From positions 20,851,901 to 20,915,900 of the forward strand of contig CAXIPT010000001.1 in the NCBI GenBank assembly GCA_964030475.1: DNA of 64,000 nt. Direction: 5' to 3'. Below, one piece after another: positions 33,370-44,271 of this stretch. Origin of the DNA: Tethya wilhelma. Its lineage: Eukaryota; Porifera; Demospongiae; Tethyida; Tethyidae. The notes under the pieces were generated by a model. It was not told the DNA's origin. It saw only the letters and a program-made list of their open reading frames with translations, and made no database searches. The stretch's first letter is position 1, and every line of letters starts with the position of its first letter. A program made the position numbers and the translations under genes.

Positions 33370-34162
33370 AATTTATGCATGAATGCCATGGAGACATGGA
33401 TCAAGTGACTGAATGACTTCTAGGAGCTGCTGATATTCAATTGTTTGCATGCTATTCTTATGTACATACAAATGAAATAGAGGTGAAAAAATATACATCA
33501 AATTGGGTATTATTTTATATATGAAAATAGCAAACAACATCTTGGAAGGATCCATGCAAGCTATATTACAGCATATTCCAAACCTTTAACCCTGGCCCAC
33601 CCCTCATTCATACTTACTTTTAAATGCATACAGGTGTACCAAACGAAAAACGGGGGGGGGGAGGGACCTAGCCATGGAATGCATGAGACTATATATAAAA
33701 TATTTATTGCATTCTAAAGATAAGAATCTCAGACAAAAAGGGCGTGGATGGAGATCATACAACTCTAGTAAACAATTGAATATCAGCAGCTCCTAGAAGT
33801 CATGCAGTCACTTGATCCATGCCTCCATGGCATTCATGCATAAATGATCATGTCTCCATCCACGCCCTTTTTGTCTGAGATTCTTATCTGGCAATGAATA
33901 TTTTATATATAGTCTCATGCATTCCATGGCTAGGTCCCTCCCCCCCCGTTTTTCCTTCTTTGTTTGGTACACCTGTATGTATTTAAAAGTAAGTATGGAT
34001 GAGGGGTGGGCCAGGGTTAAAGGTTTGGAATATGCTGTAATATAGCTTGCATGGATCCTTCCAAGATGTTAATTGTTTGCTATTTTCAACCCAATTTGAT
34101 GTATATTTTGTCACCTCTATTTCATTTGTCTATACTTGCATGTATACATAAGAATAGCATGC
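33370..34162. repeat. Large inverted duplication with circularly permuted arm
   Basis: The left arm has blocks A (33370-33447), B (33447-33640) and C/D (33641-33760). The right arm holds the reverse complements in the order A' (33770-33848), D'/C' (33845-33955), B' (33960-34162). A plain inverted repeat would give D' C' B' A'; here A' has moved to the front. Arms are about 90 percent similar by eye. Confidence 0.8.
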
Positions 34163-35041
34163 GCGTTGCACGTGTCTGTTAATTACATTTGTAAAGTTTT
34201 TTAATTACTTGTTGCTGCTGTAGCAGATAAAATTAATAATACCAACTATGATAATATAGCATGCAGTTTTGTGTTTTATAAGAATTTTTTTCCTGTAATT
34301 AATGCATGTTTATCCAATTGGTACTGGATCAGATATGTTCTTCCATGGTTACAGCATTAACAGTTTATAGCTTATTTGGGCAAGCATGAGTAAGCCCCTT
34401 ATACATAATCTCATATAGTCAAGACTGCATTTCAGGATTCTGTATACCTGTTTTGTATAACATTATATGACTCACATAGCTATAAAGAGCAAGATTGAGC
34501 TGCATTGAGAGGGATGACAGTGCAATGTCATGCACCACGTTAGCAACTAAAATGGGACACTGCAAGAGATATTAAGAAAAACATTAGCAAGTCAAAAGCA
34601 ATAAAGGAATACCACAATGATGAGAAATGAAGTGACAGCCAGATGCAGATGGGTGTCACAGGTCGACATCGTGCAGTCCCTGTTGCAAAGTGATTGCAAC
34701 ATCCTGGTATTCAATTTATATATCAAGCAATATCATGTCACATTCACACATGCAGAACAATGCTATACCTTGCATGTAACAATATTACTAAAATACTAGC
34801 TCGCTCTGTAACACGCTCATCCACATAATATCATATACGTATCTGGTAGTATATAAGGATTAACAAGTACCAGTACTGACTAGCAAGTTAGTAAACTGCA
34901 TGTGTATATAAACTAACAGCTATGTTTGTAGAACATTGTATCCACAGCTATATAAACCCAGTCACTAGTAATCACTGTATGTCTAACAATAGACTATAAG
35001 TTCAGAAGCTTATTCTATACTGTTGTACAGTCATTGGAGTT
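34163..35041. other. Spacer downstream of the 35042 GTPase gene
   Basis: No gene is seen. Confidence 0.4.
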
Positions 35042-36370
35042 TCATTTTTGTGCACTGCTCCTCCTAATGGCTTCATCCATTGACATTGTATCTTTTTCCA
35101 GTTGCAGTATTTGTTTTTTCCTATCGTCAATGTATTTCTCCAATGCTGTGATTTCAGCCTTGTGCTGTGAATACTGAGATTCGTATGTCAATCGCTGTTG
35201 TTTTTTGGTGCTAATTTGTTTCTGAAGACTTTCTATTTGGCTGATCCAAGTTGTAATTTCCTCCTTGTACATCTCTTTCTTTGTTGTTTGTACTTCCAGC
35301 GATGCATACAGCCCACGCATGAACCTTCCGGTCACTATTCCTTTCACCTCAAAATCACTTCGATCATAGGCTTCCCACCTGACATCCCCTCTCTGCCACC
35401 TGTTGACGTTTGTAATTTTACATTCGGATGTTATGCAAAATTCCCTCCTTAAAGCTTGTAAAGACTTCCACTCCTCATTGAGGGTCCAAGTTTTCACGTT
35501 AATTACCTCATCTGTATTCTTTTCTTTGAGTTGACGTTCATAGTTCTCTATGTCCTTCTCCATTGCTAGTATATCCCTTTCATTTTTCTCCACTTGATCT
35601 AGGGCTTGTGCAGCTGATGCTTTCTTATTCTTCAGTTGGTGCTTGTAACTCGCAATCTCACCGTCGAGACGTGTGACTTCTCCACCATCTTGTTGCTTAA
35701 TATGAGCTGGCTTAGCAACCTCTGGACTACTTACTTTAACTGGTGGCAGGTCACAAATGTATGAAAGAAGTGCTTGCCGGACATCTAGATTCAACTTACC
35801 TTCTTCTTCACCAACTGGCATGCAGTCGATGGCAAATATGCTAGGGTTGTATCGCAAACCACCACTGCTAACAATCTCTTGTGCCACATTTGCCTTGACT
35901 CTCTCCACATCAATCCCATTCTGTTTTCGCAATGCTAGGGACCTATCATCTGTAGGGAAATCTGTCATCACAATGGCGGTGTTCCTTTCGAACAAGGTGG
36001 GTAGAAGCCTGCTGTAGTAGGCTACGGTATCTTTGTATTGAACATCAATTTTGGTGTTGAATTTGACCACAAACAAGCAAGCTTGGATGCTTCCAACAGT
36101 TTGTAGGTTCTTTATGATATCGATCATGTGCTCCAAATCCTTCTCAGGATTTTCATTCAAACCAGGAGTGTCAACAATTGTTAAATTGACACATCCTGTT
36201 GATCCTTCCCACAATGCCTTCATTGTGTGCACATCTTGTGTATGTGGTTTGTTGTCCGTTGCAGTTGGAAATGATTGATAATTCACCCGGTGTTCTCTGG
36301 AAGGATCAATGATAAAGTTTCCAAGTGTACTCTTTCCATTGCCAGTGGATCCAATCAATACTACAGCCAT
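35042..36370 (-). CDS. AIG1/GIMAP-like GTPase, full-length form
   Basis: 442 residues, one exon. P-loop GSTGNGKST 7-15, DTPGLNE 67-73, ACLFVVKFNTKID, NTAIVMTDFPTDDRS, then FAIDCMP. After the G domain come a coiled coil, the insert domain in its clearest form (VKTWTLNEEWKSLQAL, then GRFMRGLYASLEVQTTKKE), a second coiled coil and the C-terminal box TMSMDEAIRR. The N-terminal motif SREHRVNYQSF is shared only with the internally deleted pseudogene at 36966-37271, which is its nearest relative. Confidence 0.93.
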   Translation of the reverse strand: MAVVLIGSTGNGKSTLGNFIIDPSREHRVNYQSFPTATDNKPHTQDVHTMKALWEGSTGCVNLTIVDTPGLNENPEKDLEHMIDIIKNLQTVGSIQACLFVVKFNTKIDVQYKDTVAYYSRLLPTLFERNTAIVMTDFPTDDRSLALRKQNGIDVERVKANVAQEIVSSGGLRYNPSIFAIDCMPVGEEEGKLNLDVRQALLSYICDLPPVKVSSPEVAKPAHIKQQDGGEVTRLDGEIASYKHQLKNKKASAAQALDQVEKNERDILAMEKDIENYERQLKEKNTDEVINVKTWTLNEEWKSLQALRREFCITSECKITNVNRWQRGDVRWEAYDRSDFEVKGIVTGRFMRGLYASLEVQTTKKEMYKEEITTWISQIESLQKQISTKKQQRLTYESQYSQHKAEITALEKYIDDRKKQILQLEKDTMSMDEAIRRSSAQK

Positions 36371-36965
36371 GGTGTACTCTACTGTGATGTTTTCAGCTCT
36401 ACAGTTTGTTGTCTTTAAATTTTAATTTATACCTGACTAGAATGAGGTGATTTACATGTGCTCATCATGTTATGCATGGCCAATTGATTGGCACTATTGA
36501 TAACTTTTATTTTTGTCTTAAAAGATGATGAATTCAATATTGAATTATCATGCATGTTTGTTGTAAAGTTTTCTCAGGGCATGCATGATTTGATCACAGT
36601 CGTGAACTCAATTATGGTTTTACAGTACTTTTTTTATAAATAATAATAATATAATAATTATTATAGCTGTGTTATTGTTCACATGCACAATGTCATATAT
36701 ACATGAAAATGTAAATCTTAGCTGTGCCATCAAGTATAATGTCATGTAATTACACAAATGTTTCATATTTTAAGCTATACTTTTATTGAAGTTCTGTAGA
36801 AATAATGTATTTATTTAAGTAGCAATGACAAAGCGCTTGAGTTAAATTGTAATAGCCTCATACCCAGGCTCTTTCCTTTGACCTTTCACTCAGGAGGGAG
36901 GGGCCTGGGTACGAGGCTAAAATTGTAATGTTAATTGTTATAATTATAGTGTAGTTTCTATTTGT
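36371..36965. other. Spacer with small foldback
   Basis: At 36853-36919 a 67-bp foldback has TAGCCTCATACCCAGGC at one end and GCCTGGGTACGAGGCTA at the other. Similar phrases occur near 8248, 59642 and 60090. No gene is seen. Confidence 0.6.
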
Positions 36966-37271
36966 AGCCCATGGCTCGTGCTTGGCGTCTGGCTAGTGCT
37001 TCTTTCATTGTCATGGTATTTGCAGACAATTTACTATAATATTATCTGCTTTGCGTGTGTTTCAATGAACTGCTCTAGTTTGTTAATCTCCTTCACATCC
37101 TGTTGATCCTTCCCACAATGCCTCCATTGTGTGCACATCTTGTGTATGCGGTTTGTTGTCCTTTGCAGTTAGAAATGATTGATAATTCACCCGGTGCTCT
37201 CTGGAAGGAGCAATGATAAAGTTTCCCCATTCAATATTGCCAGTGGATCCGATCAATACAATGGCAGCCAT
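36966..37271 (-). pseudogene. Internally deleted GTPase pseudogene
   Basis: The first about 60 codons match the 35042-36370 gene (REHRVNYQSFLTAKDNK), but the P-loop is damaged (GSTGNIEWGN). They join abruptly to the last about 30 codons of a family member, including a TMTMKEA box. The whole centre is deleted and the frames do not match. Confidence 0.85.
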
Positions 37272-37895
37272 GGTGTATCATATACTCTTTGAAATAAGAT
37301 ATACATGCAATTTGTAAGTATATAAGCAATAAATTGGTGATATTCATGCATTACCCATGCATGTTTTTGGGACGGGGAGGGGGAACCATACTCACATGAC
37401 GTACTCATTGTTTGCATAATTTCACACTTAAGATTTGTTTGCAAAAATCATACCATGCATTCACTGTATAATTATTTTCCCTAGAAATGCAGCGGTTATC
37501 AGATTCTAGGAATTCCACTGTTCTTGGAAATTCTCGCCTGTTGTTTGCTTCTAAGAAATATCTTATCTGATTTACTGAATGACTGACTAAATGAATGTTT
37601 GTATGCATGCTTAAGCTTGGAGCATTTTTAACTGCACCATGAGTACATGATTTACGATTAACTTGAAAATCATGTATGACTTTTGTTACCATAATTATAC
37701 TTAGAAATTGTTATATGGTGCAAATTTTCTTATTTTTTGTATGCCATTTGAGTATGCAAAAATTACCTTCGGCATTATTTGCAATACAAAGGCGTACTGC
37801 GTGTATACGAAACTTAAAACTACATTTTTTTTCTGGCGCTCTTTATCGATTTATATGAAATTTTGAACTAAGGAAATTTCCCGCTACACGTTATT
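37272..37895. other. Spacer
   Basis: No gene is seen. Near 37790-37890 there is MITE-like text ending in AATTTCCCGCTACACG. Confidence 0.4.
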
Positions 37896-38559
37896 GGGGC
37901 GAGCCTGAGCGAGCCCCAGACAGCGAGTTGTATGTCGGGTGCGTCTGTCTGTCTGTCTGTCATGTTGGGTCTTGTGCGCTCACGTAAGCTAATTCTAGCT
38001 AACATAATTATCGACCCGTACCATGTACCATGCAATACTAGAATTACTAACGCATGCGCATAAGTTTATAGTGTCCACGTGTTTTCGAGACAGTCAATCG
38101 AGAAATCAGATCAGACAGAGGCAGCTACTAGCCTAGAGCAGAACAGTTGAGAAATAGTTCTGCTAATAGCTAGAGGTTGTGAGACTTAGACAGTTGCTAA
38201 GCATATCTTATGAGAGAAAGGCACAGAAACTGTTTAACAGCAGCGCCCAACAGAAAGATAAGCAGAAACTGCAAGGAGAAAAACGGTGATGCCACTGAGG
38301 CTTGCCTAACATGCAGTGTGACACTGTCAGATAGTAAGAGATACCAAGTCCGAAAATAATCCTAGACTTAACATCTCATTAGCAATTCTTCGTTTAAACT
38401 AACTTCTGACATTCACACCACAATCATTTGAACACTGTCAGTTTTGTACTCGCATTGACAGCCAGATGATCTATACCATAATTTGGCATTCTGACAAATA
38501 TTCTTCATGCACTCGCTGTACAATTCATGCAATAAGCTGCGCTCGCTCAGGCTCGCCCC
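37896..38559. mobile_element. Element with GGGCGAGCCTGAGCG termini, copy 2
   Basis: About 664 bp, beginning GGGGCGAGCCTGAGCGAGCC and ending GCTCGCTCAGGCTCGCCCC. The interior starts with a (GTCT)n run and has no coding capacity. It shares ends and length class with 32179-32822, but the interior differs. Confidence 0.65.
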
Positions 38560-38754
38560 ACAATGCCTTGCATTCTTCTAGTAATATACCAATGCCCAAT
38601 ATATAGCATGGTGATTACTTTTGGTCAATCAGCTGTGTTCAATATGTTAGTCCTTGCAAAAATATTTGTCTGTTGTAAGGTGGGTTGTGAACTAAAAGTT
38701 TATGCAGCTTCATGTTTACAAATGTGTGGTCGAGTCTCTTGTTCTCTGCTCCTC

Positions 38755-39500
38755 CTCCCCTTTCTGATCAAATCGGCAGACATTTCTCATGAGCTTCCCT
38801 TGGGGTGTAGTTTATCAAATGGCCATCTTTGGGGTGGAATTATATTATTTAATTCATTATTGTCTCTTGTTACAAGTGTACTTGATCTTATCTTATAGAG
38901 GGAGAGCTGCAGATCACCCCACACACCATGTAGATGCTGCTGAGCATGAATATACAATTGTACTTGTATCATCCCCAAGGGCTATTGTTCTTTGTTCCAC
39001 CCACCTTACTGTCCTACCTATCAATAACATTTGTATTGTTTTGTTTGAAGCTAGTTATCATGTTCAATCATTGTTAGTGGTAATACTAAGAAAATAATAT
39101 TTTAGAGCAATAATAATTTGTGGTCAAATCATTTGAATGTTTGACCATGTAATTGGTTTAAGTCTGGCATATTATAGTAGTCGCGAAATCACGTGAATGA
39201 CATTGTCGTAGACAGTAGAGAGGGTTTCTCTGCTACGGCATACAATTTTTTCTACGCACTACGTCATCCACATGATTTCACATACCAGGCCCTTTCCTTT
39301 CCTATTTTTCAGCATGTAAATATTCACAGGAAGAGAGCGTGGGAACAAGGCTAGCATATAGTAGATCATTAGCCTTGATCATCAGTTCCACCCAATGCAT
39401 AACATGATTTTTAAAACTATGATCTATAGCCGTATTTGTTATAAAATGATTCTCTTTGTCCTTGTTACTAATAGGTTTTCCACCATTTAAATGATGAGGG
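38755..39500 (+). pseudogene. Fossil of the POLR1A exon 7 region
   Basis: About 700 bp resemble the intron text before exon 7 of copy B (shared CTCATGA, GTAGTTTATCARATGGCCATC, GAGCATGAATATACAA, TAGATCATTAGCCTTGATC). They end at 39471 in an acceptor followed by GTTTTCCACCATTTAAATGA, the first codons of exon 7, after which similarity stops. This is a third, dead copy of the exon 7 start. Confidence 0.72.
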
Positions 39501-39552
39501 TTTACCAATATTACCCGAGTATATTTTGATAATGCCCGTCAGTAGGCATGTT

Positions 39553-40213
39553 CTAAAATGCTTGTATCCCAGCGCTTAGACTTCGTGATAGTTTGGCAAT
39601 TTTATTTTGTTGTTTTGAAATAAAATTCTGACTCTCCTTTTCTCCAATTTTGCATTGATTAGTATAGACATATCTGCTAATTTCACCAGTTAGAATTCCA
39701 ATTTCTCTTTTGTCTTTCATCCTTATATGATGTGGTTTATGGACTTGCAAAGAGTTTGATGGGACTGGTTTCAGGTCACAGATGTAGTCAAGTAGAGATT
39801 CTTGTACAGCCATATTTATTTAATTTCTGATTCCTCCTATGGAATGCAATCAATTGTAAATATTGCTGGGGTGTAGCTCATGCCAGCACTGGTCACAATC
39901 TCGCGTGCTCTATCCTCCTTCACTTTCTCCATGTCAATACCTTGCAGTTCTCTTCTTCTTGTAGATTTCTCATCTGTAGCAAAATCTGTCATCACGATTG
40001 CTGTGTTTTGTCTAAACAAGGTTGGTAGAAGCTTGCTGTAGTAGGTTAAAGTAGCTCTGTATTGGTCATCAAGCTTGGAGTTGAACTTGACCACAAAGAG
40101 ACATGCTTGAATATTGCCAACCCTCTTTAACTTCATAATAATTTCAAACATGTATTCCAAGTCTTTCTCAGCACTTTCGTTCAAGCCTTGTGTGTCAACT
40201 ATTGTTAGAGATA
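39553..40213 (-). pseudogene. Broken relative of the GTPase-PHD gene
   Basis: Two frames cover the G domain from NESAEKDLEYMFEI to FTIDCIP, then MAVQESLLDYICDLKPVPSN onward. They match the 17774-19426 gene closely. The N-terminus with the P-loop is absent, a frameshift lies near 39830, and the 3' end breaks before the TMTIDEA box. At 40213 it abuts 3' flanking DNA of another, 21935-type pseudogene. Confidence 0.87.
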
Positions 40214-40334
40214 CACAATTTAATGTATAAATATTTTCTATGGAAATTTCTCAAACATAATATGCATTTTTAAAGCTATATGTAAAACTAGTAGAGTGGT
40301 TGTGTGCTTGTGTTGTTGTTTAATTAATGGTACA

Positions 40335-41678
40335 ATTTCTTTTTTAAGTGTATAAGGCTCGTGTTTGGCGTCTCTGTAGTGTTTCTTCCATTGTCATGGT
40401 ATTTGCAGACAATTTAACTATATCTGCTTTATGTTTTTCAATGAACTCCTCCAGTTCTTCAATCTCTTCTGAATACTTGATCCTTTTCAAAAGTTCGTTT
40501 CTTACTTTTATAAAGTTCTATATTTGCCTTCAATATTTCAATCTCTGCTTTGTGGCGCTCTCTTCTGGTTGTTTGGACTATCAAAGATACATATAGTCCA
40601 CGGCAAAAGTTTCCGGTGACTAAGGCTTTGATTTCGTTTTGTGTTTGATGATATTTCTTCCATTTTATACTCCTCTCATTGCTAACCCACTTCTCAACGT
40701 TATCTATACTGTAGTTGGTACGTATATTGATTCGTTCTTGAAGGGTCTTGAATAATTTCCATGGACTCTTTGTTAACAGACCAATTTTCTATGGTTACTA
40801 GATCCCCTCTATCCATTTGCTGTACTCTATTCCCCATATTACTCAGCTCTTTCTCGGTTTCAATCAATGCCTTTTCATTTTCCTCTACCTCATCAAGTGC
40901 TCTTTCTGCAGTTCATTTCACTTGCTTTAGTCGCTTGTTGTAGCCATTGATCTGGCCTTCAAGCTCCTTAATTTTTGTATCATCTTCAATTTTTATTTTT
41001 GGTGGTTTAGCAACATTTTGTGATGCCAGTTTTACTGGTTTGAGGCTGCTAAATTATATAAATGTATTGAAGCAGAGCCAGTCGCACTGTTTCATTAACT
41101 TCAACTTCTGATTCATCATATGGTATGCAGTCAAGAGCAAACAGAGTTGGATTGTACCTTAATCCACCACAAGTAGCAATTTCCTGCACTGTGTTGCTTT
41201 TCACTCTTTCCACATCCATGCCCTGTTCTTCACGAATTGCCACAGATCGATCATCTGTAGCAAAATCTGTCATCACAATGGCTGTGTTCCTTTCAAACAA
41301 GTCTGGTAGAAGCCTACTGTATTATTCAACTGTCTCTCTATATTGTGTATCGATCTTGGTGTTGAATTTCACCACAAAGAGATATGCTTGAATTTCTCCA
41401 ACTTCCTTTAACTTTTGTATGACATCGATCATGTGCTCCAAATCTTTATCTATGCTCTCGTTCAACCCTGGTGTATCAATTATTGTTAGAGTCATACTAT
41501 GGCCATCGCTGCCCATTGGCACATCTACTCGTGTGAGCTGTACCTGTTGTGTATGAGGTTTGTTGTCTTTAGCAGTCGAAAAGGTTGGCTTTTTCCTATG
41601 GCTTTTGGAAGGGCCAACAAGGTAATTTCCAAGTGTACTTTTCCCATTGCCAGTGGATCCAATCAATACTACAGCCAT
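40335..41678 (-). pseudogene. Broken duplicate of the 21935-23278 GTPase gene
   Basis: The full length of the parent gene is recognisable, from MAVVLIGSTGNGKSTLGNYL at 41678 to the C-terminal box near 40390, including the 3' flank. A stop interrupts the G domain near 41321 (YY changed to a stop), an insertion lies near 41052, a deletion lies within the second coiled coil near 40480, and frames shift in the insert. This is a clear pseudogene. Confidence 0.9.
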
Positions 41679-42963
41679 GTTGTTTTTTGTCAGTATACAG
41701 TACTATCTTTGATCAATTCTGGAGTTATTATTGTTGTGAAGATGAATCAGATATTTTCCAACTACGTAGCTTGGCTAAAATTGTTTTACTTTTATATACT
41801 TGTGGTTAGCCTTGCCTGCGAGATGAACAGTCTGCAGGACGACCTACAATTTTCAGTCACACCCGGAAATGAAAAATGCACCCGGAAGTGGCATTTTAGT
41901 TAGATAGGGAAATTTGTATGGAGAAATTTTAAGATGGCCGCCTGAAAAGCTCTTGAAACAAGTCGACACTACGAGCTATTGAAGCGACTACGGCGACATT
42001 TAACTAGCTTTTAAGGTAAAGCAACTTATTTTCACCATGTTTGATCTTATTTTAGCTACCTAACATTAACTTGTAGCATAAGAAAGCTTCATTTATACAT
42101 GTACTAATGGAAAAATTTTCAATTTTAGCCATTTTCACTAAAAAAGGGCACTCGGTTCCTGCCCTTGAAATGTCTCTAGATTCTGTCTACGAGGTAGTTA
42201 AAGCCTCCTTTGTTTGAATTTTGCCACAAGATGTTCAATAATACCTTTTCCCAGCTGTAAGGACCAAAAAAAATTAGTTGGTTTTACCATTTTTAAAAGC
42301 TTTCTGTATCACAGGTTTTGTTTTGCAGGACACTGTATTGAACTGTATACCAAAGTATAGTTGTATTTCTTACTATTTATGATTGTCACTATTTCTAATG
42401 CTCTGTTTTTTTCATACCACAGCAAGAACTGTTCCCCCATGTTTTGATGATTATTGAGCTGTGTCATTTTCAGAACAAATGGGCACTAGGACACTTGTCA
42501 GCAATATGACATGCACGAGATCTGAAGCGTGGCCTGTGGGGTGGAGTCTCTGGTGAAGACGGCCTGAACTGCTAGCGCATTGCGCATTGTGCTTACTCTG
42601 ACTGACTCGTGAGCGTGTGTGCCCTGGCGCATGCGATGATGGCTTGCAAGAGGAGCTTCAATTTATATTCACCATAATCTAGCTATCCACAAATTTAAAG
42701 CTGGAAGGACAGGCAATGTAAATTATTACCGTAATGCGAGTGTATCCGCACTGACAGTGAGACACCGATTCACGGTATGTCCGCATTAAGTGAACTAAGC
42801 TGTGCTCTACTAGCTATCATATTATTACAGACTCTGCGTGAGGCACATCATGCACTATGTGTACTACTAGACTAAGTATAAAGTATGTAACAGAAATATT
42901 GTCTGGCATTCTTGCATGTAAATTACCAAGTTTTTGCTTCTTTTATTTTTGGAATAATAAATG
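41679..42963. other. Spacer with an orphan promoter-like patch
   Basis: No coding exon was recognised. Two ETS-type sites (CCGGAAAT near 41861, CCGGAAGT near 41882) and a YY1-like AAGATGGCCGCC (41931-41942) are followed by a donor-like AAGGTAAAG near 42012-42020, as in TATA-less housekeeping promoters. No downstream exon could be assigned. Confidence 0.35.
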
Positions 42964-43836
42964 TTAATCATTTAGTCTCATAATTGCTTCATCGATTGTC
43001 ATTGTATCTTCTGATAGTTTAACAATTTTTTGACGTCGTTCTGAAATAAAATGCTCCAAATCTTCCTTATCCTGTTTTGTTTGTTCAACATGATATTTTA
43101 GTCGGTGATTGTAACCAGTAATTTCACCTTGAAGATGTTCAATTTTTCTGTCATCTTGCTGCCGTATATGAGGTGGTTTATGTACACTCAAGGACTTCAG
43201 TGTGAATGGCTTCAGGCCACAGATGTAGTCAAGCAGAAATTCTCGCTCTTGAATACTCGTTTCAACTTCAATGGCCCCAATTGGCATGCAGTCGATTGAA
43301 AATACAAAGGGAGAATACTCCATATTACCACTGGCCACAATCTCATGTACAGCATCCTGCTTCACTCTCTCCACATCAATACCTTGTGCTTCTCGTAATG
43401 CAACAGATCTCTCATCTCTAGCAAAATCTGTCATCACGATTGCTGTGTTTCGTTCAAACAAGGTTGGTAGAAGCTTGCTGTAGTAAGCTACGGTATCTCT
43501 GTACTCAGCATTAATCTTAGAGTTAAACTTGACCACAAAGAGACACGCTTGAACAATCCCAACTTTGCTCAATTCCTCAATAATGTTAATGCTGTGTTCA
43601 AGCTTTTTTTCATCACTTTCAGGCATGCCTGGTGTGTCAACTATTGTTACAAACATATTTTGATGCTCATGTTGCCATTGTGCTTGTTTGGCAACCACAA
43701 ATTGTGTATGTGGTTTATTATCTTTAGCAGTTGAGAAACTTGGATTTTTAACCCTATGTTCTTCAGAAGGATCAATCAAAAAATTTCCAAGTGTACTCTT
43801 TCCACTTCCAAAAGACCCAATTAGTACTACTGCCAT
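42964..43836 (-). CDS. AIG1/GIMAP-like GTPase, short form 1
   Basis: 290 residues, one exon. P-loop GSFGSGKST 7-15, DTPGMPE 67-73, ACLFVVKFNSKINAEYR, NTAIVMTDFARDERS. After the G domain a single short coiled coil leads straight to the C-terminal box TMTIDEAIMRL. The tryptophan-rich insert and one coiled coil of the long forms are absent, with no sign of a broken frame, so it is a true short architecture. It is near-identical over much of its length to the next gene (44272-45147). AATAAA at 42947-42942 lies just past the stop. Confidence 0.92.
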   Translation of the reverse strand: MAVVLIGSFGSGKSTLGNFLIDPSEEHRVKNPSFSTAKDNKPHTQFVVAKQAQWQHEHQNMFVTIVDTPGMPESDEKKLEHSINIIEELSKVGIVQACLFVVKFNSKINAEYRDTVAYYSKLLPTLFERNTAIVMTDFARDERSVALREAQGIDVERVKQDAVHEIVASGNMEYSPFVFSIDCMPIGAIEVETSIQEREFLLDYICGLKPFTLKSLSVHKPPHIRQQDDRKIEHLQGEITGYNHRLKYHVEQTKQDKEDLEHFISERRQKIVKLSEDTMTIDEAIMRLND

Positions 43837-43926
43837 CTTCAGTATAGTATATAGACAAAAAGAAACAATCGATTACTCTTTGGTTTTAATCCTTCATAAC
43901 TATGGTTTATTTTTTAATGCCCGGGT

Positions 43927-43934
43927 CTTTTATA
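43927..43934 (-). promoter_or_regulatory. TATA box of short GTPase 1
   Basis: TATAAAAG on the sense strand, 91-98 bases before the ATG; matched at the same distance in the sister gene. Confidence 0.6.
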
Positions 43935-44012
43935 CTTGGAAGCTACAGACAATGAATACAGAACTTCAAGATGATAGCAGAATTGTTATGAATTCAGAAG
44001 AAATTGTAACTA

Positions 44013-44039
44013 TTGCTAGGCAACCACTGCTAGGCAACC
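44013..44039 (-). promoter_or_regulatory. Tandem X-box-like sites upstream of short GTPase 1
   Basis: Two copies of GCTAGGCAACC are spaced 14 bases apart. On the gene's strand the first reads GGTTGCCTAGCAA, very close to the RFX X-box consensus (GTNRCC, a short spacer, RGYAAC). Confidence 0.5.
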
Positions 44040-44271
44040 ACAGACATACAAAAGAGGTGTGAAAAGCAATCAAATATTAAATTCCAATAACAATTGAATA
44101 CTATTATCTTAGGAATATAATGAATGGTCTTCTCCCACCCCATGCAAGCTTGTCCAACTTAATTAGACATTAGTGTACCTAGAAGCAATTTATAATAGTA
44201 GAGATATTGCACATGTCTGTCATAACAGGCATACTTGCATGTAAATCATCAAGTTTTTATATTTGGAAATG

